Source: Phycisphaerae bacterium (GTDB lineage: Bacteria; Chloroflexota; Anaerolineae; 4572-78; J111). From it: 64,000 nucleotides of DNA. The DNA lies in assembly GCA_028285035.1 (NCBI GenBank), contig JANQQF010000135.1, forward strand, positions 1 to 64,000, in the 5' to 3' direction. Shown in pieces: positions 25,654 to 33,296 of this stretch. Numbering within the stretch: position 1 is the stretch's first letter; the number at the start of each line of letters is the position of its first letter. A model generated the notes under the pieces. The model searched no databases. It saw nothing but the letters and a program-made list of their open reading frames with translations, and was not told where the DNA came from. Made by a program: the position numbers and the translations under genes.

Positions 25654-25708
25654 TCAGCGACTATCTTGCAAGTTTACTTCATCCACTTGATTCTTCAAAA
25701 AGAAAAAA
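25654..25708 (-). promoter_or_regulatory. Shared promoter-like element, copy B
   Basis: On the minus strand TTGAAG (25698-25693), 16-nt spacer, TAAACT (25676-25671), with a T-rich lead-in that overlaps the terminator of the next gene upstream. Geometry equals copies A and C. Confidence 0.55.
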
Positions 25709-25739
25709 CGTCCTGACATCAAGTACCAGGACGTTTTTT
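25703..25739 (-). terminator. Intrinsic terminator after the NTF2-like gene
   Basis: A 13-bp stem caggacgtttttt / aaaaaacgtcctg with an 11-nt loop and a T-run on the minus strand, 17 nt past the stop at 25757. Confidence 0.8.
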
Positions 25740-25756
25740 GGAATCCATTTCAGAAA

Positions 25757-26197
25757 CTATTGACCAGCGCGTTCTGCCGCTTGCCCTAGTAATTTGGCCT
25801 GATCACCCACCGACCAAAGGGCGGTCATTGTAATCGCAGCAATCTTCCAGGTGCCTTCATTGTGCGTCAAGCGAAAGTGATACATCCCACCCAAGACCCA
25901 CTGCTCATCGTCAAGGATATGAGCGGATTGGAAGTGCGCCTGACACTCGGCATCATCGTTTTGGATGTCTACAACGTGTGATCCAATGAGATGCTGAGTG
26001 GCGGTGAAGCCTGGGAGCAAGCCCTGCCACGACTCGATCAGGGCATCCGCAGGTATCGTGGCTGGTTCGCCACCAGCGAGCGAAGTGTAATCAACAAATA
26101 CCTCATCGGCAAAACAGCTGCGGCACACGCTCCAATCTCGTTGATCGGCGGTTAGGGCCATTTGATTAACGGTGTTGATAATTGTTTCCTGAGTCAT
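25757..26197 (-). CDS. SnoaL/NTF2-like protein
   Basis: A 146-aa cone-shaped NTF2-like fold protein. The typical opening NQMALTADQRDWSVCRSCFADEV and the closing WKIAAITM strand are visible. Family members act as small isomerases, dehydratases or ligand binders. GGAG is 7 nt before the ATG. It follows a secreted double NTF2-like protein by 15 nt and resembles it (DWDTVQSIFAPDV against DWSVCRSCFADEV), suggesting a duplication. Confidence 0.8.
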   Translation of the reverse strand: MTQETIINTVNQMALTADQRDWSVCRSCFADEVFVDYTSLAGGEPATIPADALIESWQGLLPGFTATQHLIGSHVVDIQNDDAECQAHFQSAHILDDEQWVLGGMYHFRLTHNEGTWKIAAITMTALWSVGDQAKLLGQAAERAGQ

Positions 26198-26212
26198 TTT
26201 TGTTCTCCTATA

Positions 26213-27115
26213 TTAGGGTGCGTACTGTAGATCCATACCTGCAATCAAATCATCAGCAATAGTGAACTCGTAGTGAGCCCGAAACCCGCCAATACCACTG
26301 GGGGCAAAGGTTACTAAGAGCGTGATGCTATCTTCTGCTTCTGCCACTATTTCCATCACCTCAAGGCTACCACCAATCACCTCTCGATCGGCCCAGGTGC
26401 GAATGGCATCTACCCCTTCGATACTACGGCGAACATCAATAATGGTGGCCTCCTCGACAAAACAATCTGTCAGGGACGCAAGGTCTTCTTCATTGACAGC
26501 ATTGATGTAGCACTGGACCGCCATCGGAAGCTCGGCGATTCGGTCGGCCATTGCATCGGCCTCTATATCCAGATTGCCGTCGACATATTTGGCATCAAAC
26601 TTGAATTCATCGATCCGCCAATCAGCTCCCGTTTTGGTGAGATGAAAGGTGTAGCTGCCCACAAAAGTGCGGGTGTTCTCGCCGGTTGAATTGGGTAAAT
26701 AATGAACCGCAAAGCCATAATTGAATACCTCAGCCTCATCTTGGTCAGTATTGAGATCAACAATGAAGTTCCCCACTTGATGATGAACAGCTTCCAGGGG
26801 GGCCAACCCTTCATCCCAAGAGTCAGTGATCTCTTGCCCGGTTAAAGTAACGGGTTCGCCACCAACCAAAGAGGTCATATCGAACAGAACGTCGGGGGCA
26901 AAGATTGACTGTACCGTGTCCCAATCGCGCTCATCAGTGCTGATAAAAAGTTGATTAACCGTCTCAACAATCGTATTCTTCTCCAGAAGCGCCTGATATT
27001 CTTCACTTACTGTAGTCTGACTTTGAGCCTTGGATGGCTCTGTCTGGAAAAATGGTGTGGTCATAACACTGACCACTAAAATCAAGGGAATGACAATCAT
27101 AAATTTTCTTAACAT
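26213..27115 (-). CDS. Secreted double-domain NTF2-like protein
   Basis: A 300-aa exported protein with a signal peptide (residues 1-32, hydrophobic MIVIPLILVVSV core) and two tandem NTF2/SnoaL-like domains, about 45-170 and 180-300. The first domain resembles the 25757-26197 protein. Polar ligand function is unknown. It is in the middle of a three-gene unit, 13 nt after the 27129-27560 gene and 15 nt before the next. Confidence 0.75.
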   Translation of the reverse strand: MLRKFMIVIPLILVVSVMTTPFFQTEPSKAQSQTTVSEEYQALLEKNTIVETVNQLFISTDERDWDTVQSIFAPDVLFDMTSLVGGEPVTLTGQEITDSWDEGLAPLEAVHHQVGNFIVDLNTDQDEAEVFNYGFAVHYLPNSTGENTRTFVGSYTFHLTKTGADWRIDEFKFDAKYVDGNLDIEADAMADRIAELPMAVQCYINAVNEEDLASLTDCFVEEATIIDVRRSIEGVDAIRTWADREVIGGSLEVMEIVAEAEDSITLLVTFAPSGIGGFRAHYEFTIADDLIAGMDLQYAP

Positions 27116-27128
27116 TTTAGAATTTCCT

Positions 27129-27560
27129 TTATTTGATCTGATCTAACAGCCCGAAACCACGGGCTGCGACGATTGGGTTAAATATCTCAACATATTCGAG
27201 GATTTTACCTGCCTCATTGAACCGAAATGTTGAGTAGTAGTCGTTCGCGTAGAGACCCGCATCGTTTTTTAGCTTGATCTCGCCTCGGTAGCGGGCAAAA
27301 ACAACATTTGGGTCTTCCATAGCCATCAATTCGTGAATATGAAAGATCATTCCAGCGAAGTTCGCTGGCACTGGCTCCCAATAAGCCAGTAAGCCTTCTT
27401 TTCCCTTGGCTCCGGTTGGGAATATGTTTGAATGATATGGGTTGACCTGCCGACCATTCTCAGCAAAGAGGGTGATGAAGGCTGGGATATCCTCTTTTTC
27501 GAGCAGACGGAAAAATTCACGAACCGTTTCTTTGTTTTGTTGACTGACTGTATTTGACAT
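27129..27560 (-). CDS. NTF2-like (SnoaL/PhzA-type) protein
   Basis: A 143-aa single NTF2-like domain, with an EFFRLLEKEDIPAFITLFAENG start and YYSTFRFNEAGKILEYVEIFNP end typical of PhzA/B or SnoaL relatives. The catalytic role is unknown. It is first of three NTF2-like genes on the minus strand. The space upstream is filled by a palindromic element. Confidence 0.8.
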   Translation of the reverse strand: MSNTVSQQNKETVREFFRLLEKEDIPAFITLFAENGRQVNPYHSNIFPTGAKGKEGLLAYWEPVPANFAGMIFHIHELMAMEDPNVVFARYRGEIKLKNDAGLYANDYYSTFRFNEAGKILEYVEIFNPIVAARGFGLLDQIK

Positions 27561-27589
27561 AATTTATTCCTAATACTTTTTGAGCTAAT

Positions 27590-27687
27590 GAGGTCCTAAA
27601 GGTTTCTAAACTGACTTTAATTGCCAAAATGTTCCGAAACCTTAGACAATTTTTAGTCAAATTACGGTCAAAAACCTTTAGGACCTC
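27590..27687. repeat. MITE-like palindromic element, 16-bp terminal arms
   Basis: Perfect terminal inverted repeats gaggtcctaaaggttt (27590-27605) and aaacctttaggacctc (27672-27687), enclosing 66 nt with further partial internal pairing. The shape fits a small non-autonomous mobile or repeat element. No target duplication is obvious. Confidence 0.6.
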
Positions 27688-27696
27688 TTCGGTTAT

Positions 27697-28605
27697 TTAT
27701 AACTTTTCTGAAAACCACGCTTGGGCTTTATCAACAGAAACTCCCACTTCTTCAGGCTGATCGTAGAAGCTGAATTGATGGAAGGGTGACTCCAAGTCTG
27801 TCTCAACCCAATGCAGGGCTTTATCATCAGTCCCCAGCTTTTCGAAATATTGCTTGGTGTAGGTGGGCAAAACGGCCCCATCAGAGTGGATCATTAAAGT
27901 GGGCGCCTTGACATCCTTGGCGGAGGTGGTTGGATCAAAGGTCAGCCAATCCTCCCAGGTCATCACCGCGAATTTGTCCGCACTCCACTCAGGGATCGCG
28001 CCACGTTCTGGGTTCAGATAATAATCGTAGGGGCCATACATCGCCGCCGTTTCATCTGTGGTGCTGATGGATGGAATGTAATCCACTGCGCCGTTCTCTG
28101 CATAATTCTTTTTGGCGGCCTGAGCTGCTGTAATCTTGGTCTGAACGCCTTCTTCGCCCCCGTAGAACATCTTGACCGCTTCGGCATCGTGTAACCAGGA
28201 GGCGGTTGTCACCACCGCTTTGATGCGTTCATCCTGAGCAGCGGCCACCAAGGTGTAACCTGCGCCTGCACACACCCCAAAGGCCCCGATTTGGTTGCTC
28301 GCTACCTCGGGCAGACTGGCTAGATATGAAATGGCACTTTTGATATCAACGACCTTGAGTTGGGGGCTTTCGTAAAAGCGGGGATCGCCTTCGCTTTCGC
28401 CGAAATTGCGGAAGTCAAAGGCTAGGGTGATGAAACCTGCCTCGGCTAATTTAGCGGCATACAAGCCAGCCATTTGTTCTTTGACCGTTGTCCAACTGCC
28501 TGAAACGACAATGGCGGGATATTGTTTTACGGCTTCAATGGTCTCTGGTGTGTAAAGATTTCCAACTAGGGTTAGACCTTCGCTTTTGAATGTAACTTTT
28601 TTCAT
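27697..28605 (-). CDS. Alpha/beta hydrolase (dienelactone-hydrolase-like)
   Basis: A 302-aa alpha/beta hydrolase. The nucleophile elbow reads GVCAGAG, so the nucleophile is Cys or the Gly-Val-Cys form seen in dienelactone-hydrolase relatives; the acid is probably in TLMIHSDGAV and the His in ESPFHQFSF. No signal peptide is present. The ATG at 28605 is chosen because AAAGGA is 9 nt upstream; the upstream extension to 28653 lacks similarity. The AraC regulator lies 116 nt upstream on the same strand and probably controls it. Confidence 0.82.
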   Translation of the reverse strand: MKKVTFKSEGLTLVGNLYTPETIEAVKQYPAIVVSGSWTTVKEQMAGLYAAKLAEAGFITLAFDFRNFGESEGDPRFYESPQLKVVDIKSAISYLASLPEVASNQIGAFGVCAGAGYTLVAAAQDERIKAVVTTASWLHDAEAVKMFYGGEEGVQTKITAAQAAKKNYAENGAVDYIPSISTTDETAAMYGPYDYYLNPERGAIPEWSADKFAVMTWEDWLTFDPTTSAKDVKAPTLMIHSDGAVLPTYTKQYFEKLGTDDKALHWVETDLESPFHQFSFYDQPEEVGVSVDKAQAWFSEKL

Positions 28606-28721
28606 AATGTACCATCCTTTTGTCTTGAAATCATTTGTGTAACGTGTTCTCACGTTTGATTTCTATTGTAAGGCTTTAGACAAAAAGGTGGTACGCAAAA
28701 TCAAAGCAAAAAGGGGACAAA

Positions 28722-29681
28722 TCAAAGGGGCTGATTTTTTCGGTAAGTGAGGGGTGTTACGTTCGTATTTTTTTTGAAAAAGCGGGAGAAATAATTGGGG
28801 GAGTCAAAGTGCAAGGCGTAGGCGACTTCCTGGACGCTCATCTCGGTTTGGATGAGGTATGATTTTGCCTGCTGCATAATGTGATGGTGAATCAACTGGA
28901 GCGCTGTCTGGCCAGAAATGCTTTTCACGACAGCATTAAGATGATTAGGGTGAACGTTTAACTGTTCTGCATAATGGCCCACAGAATGAAGATTGGTCCC
29001 TTCCAGAGGAATCTCCTCAGGTAGAAAGCTGGTTTGGATGAGGGTTTGAAACCGAGATAGGAGCTTTAGATCAGCCTTGCGCAACTCGTTGGCGGCTACA
29101 TCAGGTGGAACCTGCTCGCTAAAGTAACGTCGAATGTAGGCTAACAGTAACAAAACATGCGCTTCAATTAGCTGAAATTTGTCATTGCGCTCACTGTGAT
29201 ACTCCTCATAAATCTTGCCAAATATACTAACCACAACTTCTAAATCATTAGGGCTAATTTCAAACGGGATTGCCTTGTCAATCCTTAAAAAAGGGAATTC
29301 TTCCAAGATATCGTTGAAATATCGTAATTGTGAAATGAACTCCTGGGTAAACATGATGTAGTAACCTTCCCAATCGGGCACGATATCCCAAGATAAAATT
29401 TGGAAAGGTGAGTTAAAGAAGATGGTCGATCCTTGGGGGAACTTCTTGTGGTGACCGGTGTAGGCAGCCCCTTTGCCTTGGGCCTTTATCGCAATAGCGT
29501 AAAATTCGTGCCGGAAAGTCTCCATGACAGGCACCACCGTTGACATATTTTCCTCAAAACTCCGAATGTCAAAGTGGTGATGTTTTGCCTCAGGAATATT
29601 TATGGCTTGGCAATAGTTTGCAATAGTTTTGAAGTGGTGCATTTGGCTCAATCTTGTAGAGACGTCAGTTGTTAGGACCAT
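28722..29681 (-). CDS. AraC-family transcriptional regulator
   Basis: A cupin-type N-terminal sensing domain (residues about 30-170) is followed by a C-terminal AraC double HTH (GHYAEQLNVHPNHLNAVVK and SVQEVAYALHFDSPNYFSRFF). It resembles regulators that respond to small carbon compounds. ATG 29681 is used; a GTG at 29720 and an ATG at 29642 are in frame. It is read divergently from the ArsR gene and is probably the activator of the alpha/beta hydrolase. Confidence 0.82.
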   Translation of the reverse strand: MVLTTDVSTRLSQMHHFKTIANYCQAINIPEAKHHHFDIRSFEENMSTVVPVMETFRHEFYAIAIKAQGKGAAYTGHHKKFPQGSTIFFNSPFQILSWDIVPDWEGYYIMFTQEFISQLRYFNDILEEFPFLRIDKAIPFEISPNDLEVVVSIFGKIYEEYHSERNDKFQLIEAHVLLLLAYIRRYFSEQVPPDVAANELRKADLKLLSRFQTLIQTSFLPEEIPLEGTNLHSVGHYAEQLNVHPNHLNAVVKSISGQTALQLIHHHIMQQAKSYLIQTEMSVQEVAYALHFDSPNYFSRFFKKNTNVTPLTYRKNQPL

Positions 29682-29722
29682 AGGCCCCTGAAATTGTAGC
29701 AGATGGCTGGTGCTGGTCACAA

Positions 29723-29731
29723 ATTATACCA
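29723..29731 (-). promoter_or_regulatory. Extended -10 promoter of the AraC gene
   Basis: TGGTATAAT on the minus strand matches TGn plus a consensus -10 and lies about 42 nt before ATG 29681. A TTGTCA sits 20 nt upstream. Confidence 0.55.
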
Positions 29732-29747
29732 ACCCAACAATTCAGAT

Positions 29748-29776
29748 TTGACAATTCATAAGTGGTCACTTATATT
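29748..29776 (+). promoter_or_regulatory. ArsR promoter with no room for a leader
   Basis: TTGACA (29748-29753), a 17-nt spacer, TATATT (29771-29776). A start 7 nt downstream would fall on the ATG at 29783, so the mRNA appears leaderless; no Shine-Dalgarno precedes the ATG. Confidence 0.75.
29758..29773. promoter_or_regulatory. ArsR-type operator inside the promoter
   Basis: ATAAGTG and CACTTAT are perfect 7-bp arms around GT, inside the spacer and -10 region of the ArsR promoter. Position and sequence fit autorepression. Confidence 0.7.
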
Positions 29777-29782
29777 TAAGTT

Positions 29783-30112
29783 ATGCAGACCAAAAGCAAT
29801 GCTGAGACAAAAATATTTCAAGCTTTGGCAGACCCCAGTCGGCGATCAATTTTTGAGGTGCTTACTCGGGGGGAAGCGGGGGTGAAAGAGTTGACGATGC
29901 AGTTTGATATCTCGCAGCCAGCCGTTTCCCAACATCTCGCCGTACTGAAGGAAGCTGGTTTAGTGAGTAGTCGACGCGAGGGGCGTCGAGTCTACTACCG
30001 GGTCGAGCCGAATGGGATGAAGCCACTCATTGACTGGATCGCCCATTACAAGGCATTTTGGCCCGAGCATATCAGTCGGCTTGACCAACTGCTGGCGGAG
30101 ATGGATGAATGA
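29783..30112 (+). CDS. ArsR-family HTH regulator (SRPBCC-linked type)
   Basis: A 109-aa winged-helix repressor with the ALADPSRRSIFEVL start and the ISQPAVSQHLAVLKEAGLV recognition helix of the SdpR/YgaV-like group. The metal-binding CVC motif of classical ArsR is missing, so it likely senses something else. It overlaps the SRPBCC gene by 4 bases (ATGA). The pairing of ArsR with SRPBCC is widespread. A leaderless start is predicted. Confidence 0.9.
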   Translation: MQTKSNAETKIFQALADPSRRSIFEVLTRGEAGVKELTMQFDISQPAVSQHLAVLKEAGLVSSRREGRRVYYRVEPNGMKPLIDWIAHYKAFWPEHISRLDQLLAEMDE

Positions 30113-30549
30113 GCTTGACGGACAAGACCCCATCATCACAAAGCGAGTCGATTTCGTTTGAGTTCGAGTTGTCTCATTCGCCGGAGAAGGTGTGGCGTGC
30201 GCTCACCGACCCCAAATTACTGGTGCAATGGCTCTTGCCTACCGTCGGCTTCAAGCTTGAGCTGGGGGCGACGTTCACATTGCAAGCCCCACCTCAGCCG
30301 GGGTGGGATGGCACGGTGGATTGTCGGTTTCTGGAAATTGAGCCGCAGCGAAAGCTCAGCTATGCCTGGGTGGTCGGTGATATTGACACGGTCGTGACCT
30401 TTACACTCACGCCCACCCCATTGGGAACCCACCTGCATCTCGTGCAATCAGGCTTCAAGTCGGATCAGAAACAGAATGTCGCCGGGGCGCGTTATGGCTG
30501 GCAGATGATGGGCGGGAAGCTGGTCGAATTGCTTGAGGGGATTGTGTAA
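30109..30549 (+). CDS. SRPBCC / AHSA1-like ligand-binding protein
   Basis: A 146-aa START-like fold (AHSA1 family), seen in SHSPEKVWRALTDPKLLVQWLLP and the closing long helix WQMMGGKLVELLEG. It probably binds a hydrophobic ligand in the cytoplasm. It is translationally coupled to the ArsR gene through an ATGA overlap, so it is expected to act with that regulator. Confidence 0.9.
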   Translation: MSLTDKTPSSQSESISFEFELSHSPEKVWRALTDPKLLVQWLLPTVGFKLELGATFTLQAPPQPGWDGTVDCRFLEIEPQRKLSYAWVVGDIDTVVTFTLTPTPLGTHLHLVQSGFKSDQKQNVAGARYGWQMMGGKLVELLEGIV

Positions 30550-30576
30550 TTCAGTCGGGGCACTGTGTTTGGCGGG

Positions 30577-30616
30577 AACGCAGAGTGTTTAATGCTCGAT
30601 TCCAAAGCTCTGCGTT
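30577..30616. repeat. Inverted repeat / possible terminator
   Basis: Arms aacgcagag (30577-30585) and ctctgcgtt (30608-30616) around 22 nt, resembling the common 'gttcccacgcagagcgtgggaac' repeat family. It follows the SRPBCC stop. There is no T-run. Confidence 0.5.
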
Positions 30617-30701
30617 GGAACCGGTTGCCAAAAAGTGATAAACCAAAATTATGATGACTTAAATCAAAACCAAATGTACAAAATAGGAAAAGGAGATTGC
30701 A

Positions 30702-30920
30702 ATGAAATGGAATAATTGGATACGACAATCGCACCGCTGGCTGTCAATTGCTTTTACAGTGCTTGTCATCGTTAACATTGTTCTTAACATCCTCCCCCTG
30801 GAACAAGAGACACTGGTCCTCAGTCTGGGCTATTTAACCTTACTCCCGCTCTTCTTGCTTTTGTTCACTGGTCTATACCTATTTGTCTTACCATATGCAG
30901 CCAAGCGGCGTAGCAGCTAA
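30702..30920 (+). CDS. Small two-helix membrane protein
   Basis: A 72-aa protein with two clear transmembrane segments (about 14-34 and 39-66) and a basic, short C-terminal end. AAAAGGAG sits 6 nt before the ATG. The function is unknown. It may be co-transcribed with the next gene, but gap and signals do not prove it. Confidence 0.75.
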   Translation: MKWNNWIRQSHRWLSIAFTVLVIVNIVLNILPLEQETLVLSLGYLTLLPLFLLLFTGLYLFVLPYAAKRRSS

Positions 30921-30949
30921 TCTATCGTAATATGATTGAGGATCGCACA

Positions 30950-31600
30950 ATGAATCAAATGAACTCTAAGGTTGATGATTATTTGAGTAACGTGAAGCAG
31001 TGGCGAGAAGAATTACAGCAATTACGAACGATTGTCCTTGAATGCCAATTGACCGAAGAATTTAAGTGGCGAGAGCCATGTTATACATTTCAAAACGGCA
31101 ATGTCGTCATCATCAGCGGTTTTAAAGAATATTGCGCCTTGAATTTTTTCAAAGGTAGTCTGATGAAGGACCCCCACAATCTTTTGCTGGCCCCAGGCGA
31201 AAACTCCCAAGCGTCTCGCCAAATTCGCTTGACCACTGTTGATCAAATTGTTGAGATGACGCCCATCTTGAAGGCGTACATCCAAGACGCGATTGAGGTT
31301 GAAAAGGCGGGCTTAAAGGTCGAATATAAGTCGAAAGAAGACTATGCTATTCCCGATGAATTGCATCATAAATTCGACGCAGACCCAGCCTTCAAAGCCG
31401 CCTTTGAGGCCCTAACCCCTGGCCGTCAAAAGGGATATCTGCTCTATTTTTCTGGGGCGAAACAAGCCAAATCTCGCACAGCGCGGATCGAAAAATATGC
31501 AGAGCGGATTTTGGATGGTAAGGGGATGCGTGATTGTGTTTGTGGACATTCCAAACGAATGCCGGCCTGTGATGGCTCGCACAAGAATGTTGTTAATTAA
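30950..31600 (+). CDS. DUF1801/YdeI-like protein with C-terminal CDGSH Fe-S motif
   Basis: A 216-aa protein. Residues 1-125 resemble DUF1801 (FKWREPCYTF ... FFKGSLM), and the C-terminal half resembles YdeI (ALTPGRQKGYLLYFSGAKQAKSR). The last ~20 residues carry CxCx2Sx3PxCDGSH, the exact 2Fe-2S motif of CDGSH (mitoNEET-type) proteins. The ATG at 30950 has GAGG 8 nt upstream; an ATG at 30932 is in frame. The Fe-S motif suggests redox or cluster transfer function joined to a domain usually described as a putative bacteriocin-protection or DNA-linked protein. Function uncertain. Confidence 0.8.
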   Translation: MNQMNSKVDDYLSNVKQWREELQQLRTIVLECQLTEEFKWREPCYTFQNGNVVIISGFKEYCALNFFKGSLMKDPHNLLLAPGENSQASRQIRLTTVDQIVEMTPILKAYIQDAIEVEKAGLKVEYKSKEDYAIPDELHHKFDADPAFKAAFEALTPGRQKGYLLYFSGAKQAKSRTARIEKYAERILDGKGMRDCVCGHSKRMPACDGSHKNVVN

Positions 31601-31618
31601 ACTTCGTAACCTTGGGAA

Positions 31619-32032
31619 TCAGGAGGATGATGTCTTGTTAACAAAAACACCAAAAGTGATAAGACCTAACGTGATAAGGCCTGTAGCAAGGGTAGACCCC
31701 CATAAAAGTATCCGCATTGTCAACGCCCAATCAGTCCAAGTGCCAGATAATCCGTAGAATAAGAGATATAGACACGCCCCTCCATTACTGACAATACCAA
31801 CCCAGATGGGTCCCATCTGGCGTTCTCCATTTAGGGAGGCACGCAAACCAAAGCCATAGCCCACACACAACGCCAAGTAAGCCCACCCTAACAATCTCAC
31901 AAACATATAGTTTTGTTGGGGCGGAAAGCCAATACACTCCAACAATGTCGCGGGAAACAAAATAAGCGGCAGACTCCAAAACAGTAAAGTTAGAATAATT
32001 TTTAGTATAAATGTGATAGAAAGTTTGCTCAT
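31619..32032 (-). CDS. Four-helix membrane protein
   Basis: A 137-aa integral membrane protein with four hydrophobic helices (about 8-30, 44-62, 73-95, 105-130) and short polar loops (GLRASLNGERQMG). I do not recognise the family. Copy C of the shared promoter-like element lies 51 nt upstream of its ATG. It is convergent to the CDGSH protein gene. Confidence 0.7.
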   Translation of the reverse strand: MSKLSITFILKIILTLLFWSLPLILFPATLLECIGFPPQQNYMFVRLLGWAYLALCVGYGFGLRASLNGERQMGPIWVGIVSNGGACLYLLFYGLSGTWTDWALTMRILLWGSTLATGLITLGLITFGVFVNKTSSS

Positions 32033-32070
32033 TTGGACGCGTATCGAACTCCTAAAAATTTGGCGGAAGT

Positions 32071-32120
32071 AGAGTCTCCTGTAAGTTTACTCTATCTACT
32101 AACTTCCACAAAAGAAAAAT
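32071..32120 (-). promoter_or_regulatory. Shared promoter-like element, copy C
   Basis: On the minus strand TTGTGG (32111-32106), 16-nt spacer, TAAACT (32089-32084). It is the most diverged of the three copies but keeps the spacing, the T-rich lead-in and the AGTAAACT end. Confidence 0.45.
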
Positions 32121-32249
32121 TGCTCGCTCCTTCGAATAGTTTTTCTTGACCTCTTTTGTCGTGTATAATTTTCTCCTGTGTAGTAACATCTGATAACCCG
32201 ACCCCACTCATCTCCATCGAAAAAATCAAAACTTAGCTTGGAGGCATCT

Positions 32250-33287
32250 ATGAAATTCAATGACCTATTCGGAATAACCCTGCCCGTTATTCAGGCTCCG
32301 ATGGCGGGTGTCCAGGATAGTGCCTTGGCGATATCGGTTGCCTCGGCAGGAGGACTAGGCTCCTTGCCAGCGGGAATGTTGGGGGGTGATGCCTTGCGGA
32401 CCGAATTGGTAAAGATCAAGGCCGAAACCAGCCAGCCGATCAATGTCAACTTTTTTTGCCATACACCACCTGTGCCCAATCCGGATGATGAGGCCAGATG
32501 GCGCGATCTTTTGGCTCCCTATTTTGAGGAATATGGCGTTGATCCGAACACCATTTCTACCGGGGCAGGACGCAGACCTTTCAGCCACGAAACTGCTGAT
32601 GTCTTGGAGGAATTTAGGCCATCAATTGTCAGCTTCCACTTTGGTCTACCTGATAGCCAATTGTTAGGGCGGGTTAAAGGATGGGGGGCGACGATTCTCG
32701 CCTCGGCAACCACCGTTGAGGAGGCCCAATGGCTTGAGGCGCGTGGGGCAGATGTGATTATCGCTCAAGGCCTAGAGGCGGGTGGACATCGCGGTATGTT
32801 TTTGACGGATGACTTAACCACTCAACTCGGCACCTTTGCCCTGTTGCCACAAATCGTTGACAAAGTTGGGTTGCCTGTCATCGCGGCTGGGGGCATTGCT
32901 GATGCCAAAGGGGTCGCCGCAGCCTTAGCCTTGGGGGCCATTGCTGCCCAAGTCGGCACCGCCTATCTGCTCTGTCCGGAAGCCACCACTCGACCCATTC
33001 ATCGGGCTGCCTTGAAAAGTAAAGCAGTTCAGCACACGGCCGTAACCAATCTCTTCTCTGGTCGGCCTGCCCGAGGCATCGTCAATCGGGTGATGCGCGA
33101 GATTGGGCCTGTCAATGATCAAGTCCCGGCCTATCCCTTGGCTGCAGTGGCAATGACCGCACTGCGCAAACAAGCTGAACAGGATGGCTCAGGTGATTTT
33201 TCGCCGTTGTGGTCGGGGCAAAATGCGGGTGGGTGTAGAGAAATTCCAGCGGGTGAGTTGACAAAGGAATTAGCAGCTGAACTATAG
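32250..33287 (+). CDS. Nitronate monooxygenase / NPD-family FMN enzyme
   Basis: A 345-aa TIM-barrel flavoprotein of the 2-nitropropane-dioxygenase family. The N-terminal PVIQAPMAGVQ, EAGGHRGMF with the catalytic His, and PVIAAGGI near the FMN phosphate are visible. It would oxidise alkyl nitronates, protecting against nitro-compounds. The ATG at 32250 has GGAGG 5 nt upstream. It lies 9 nt before the adenine deaminase and is in the same transcript. A TATAAT at 32164-32169 is a possible -10. Confidence 0.9.
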   Translation: MKFNDLFGITLPVIQAPMAGVQDSALAISVASAGGLGSLPAGMLGGDALRTELVKIKAETSQPINVNFFCHTPPVPNPDDEARWRDLLAPYFEEYGVDPNTISTGAGRRPFSHETADVLEEFRPSIVSFHFGLPDSQLLGRVKGWGATILASATTVEEAQWLEARGADVIIAQGLEAGGHRGMFLTDDLTTQLGTFALLPQIVDKVGLPVIAAGGIADAKGVAAALALGAIAAQVGTAYLLCPEATTRPIHRAALKSKAVQHTAVTNLFSGRPARGIVNRVMREIGPVNDQVPAYPLAAVAMTALRKQAEQDGSGDFSPLWSGQNAGGCREIPAGELTKELAAEL

Positions 33288-33296
33288 GAGATTTTT

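Noticed and set aside
25757..27560. Antibiotic biosynthesis cluster because of SnoaL/PhzA-like genes
   Set aside because: No polyketide, NRPS or phenazine core genes are near; NTF2-like proteins are too general.
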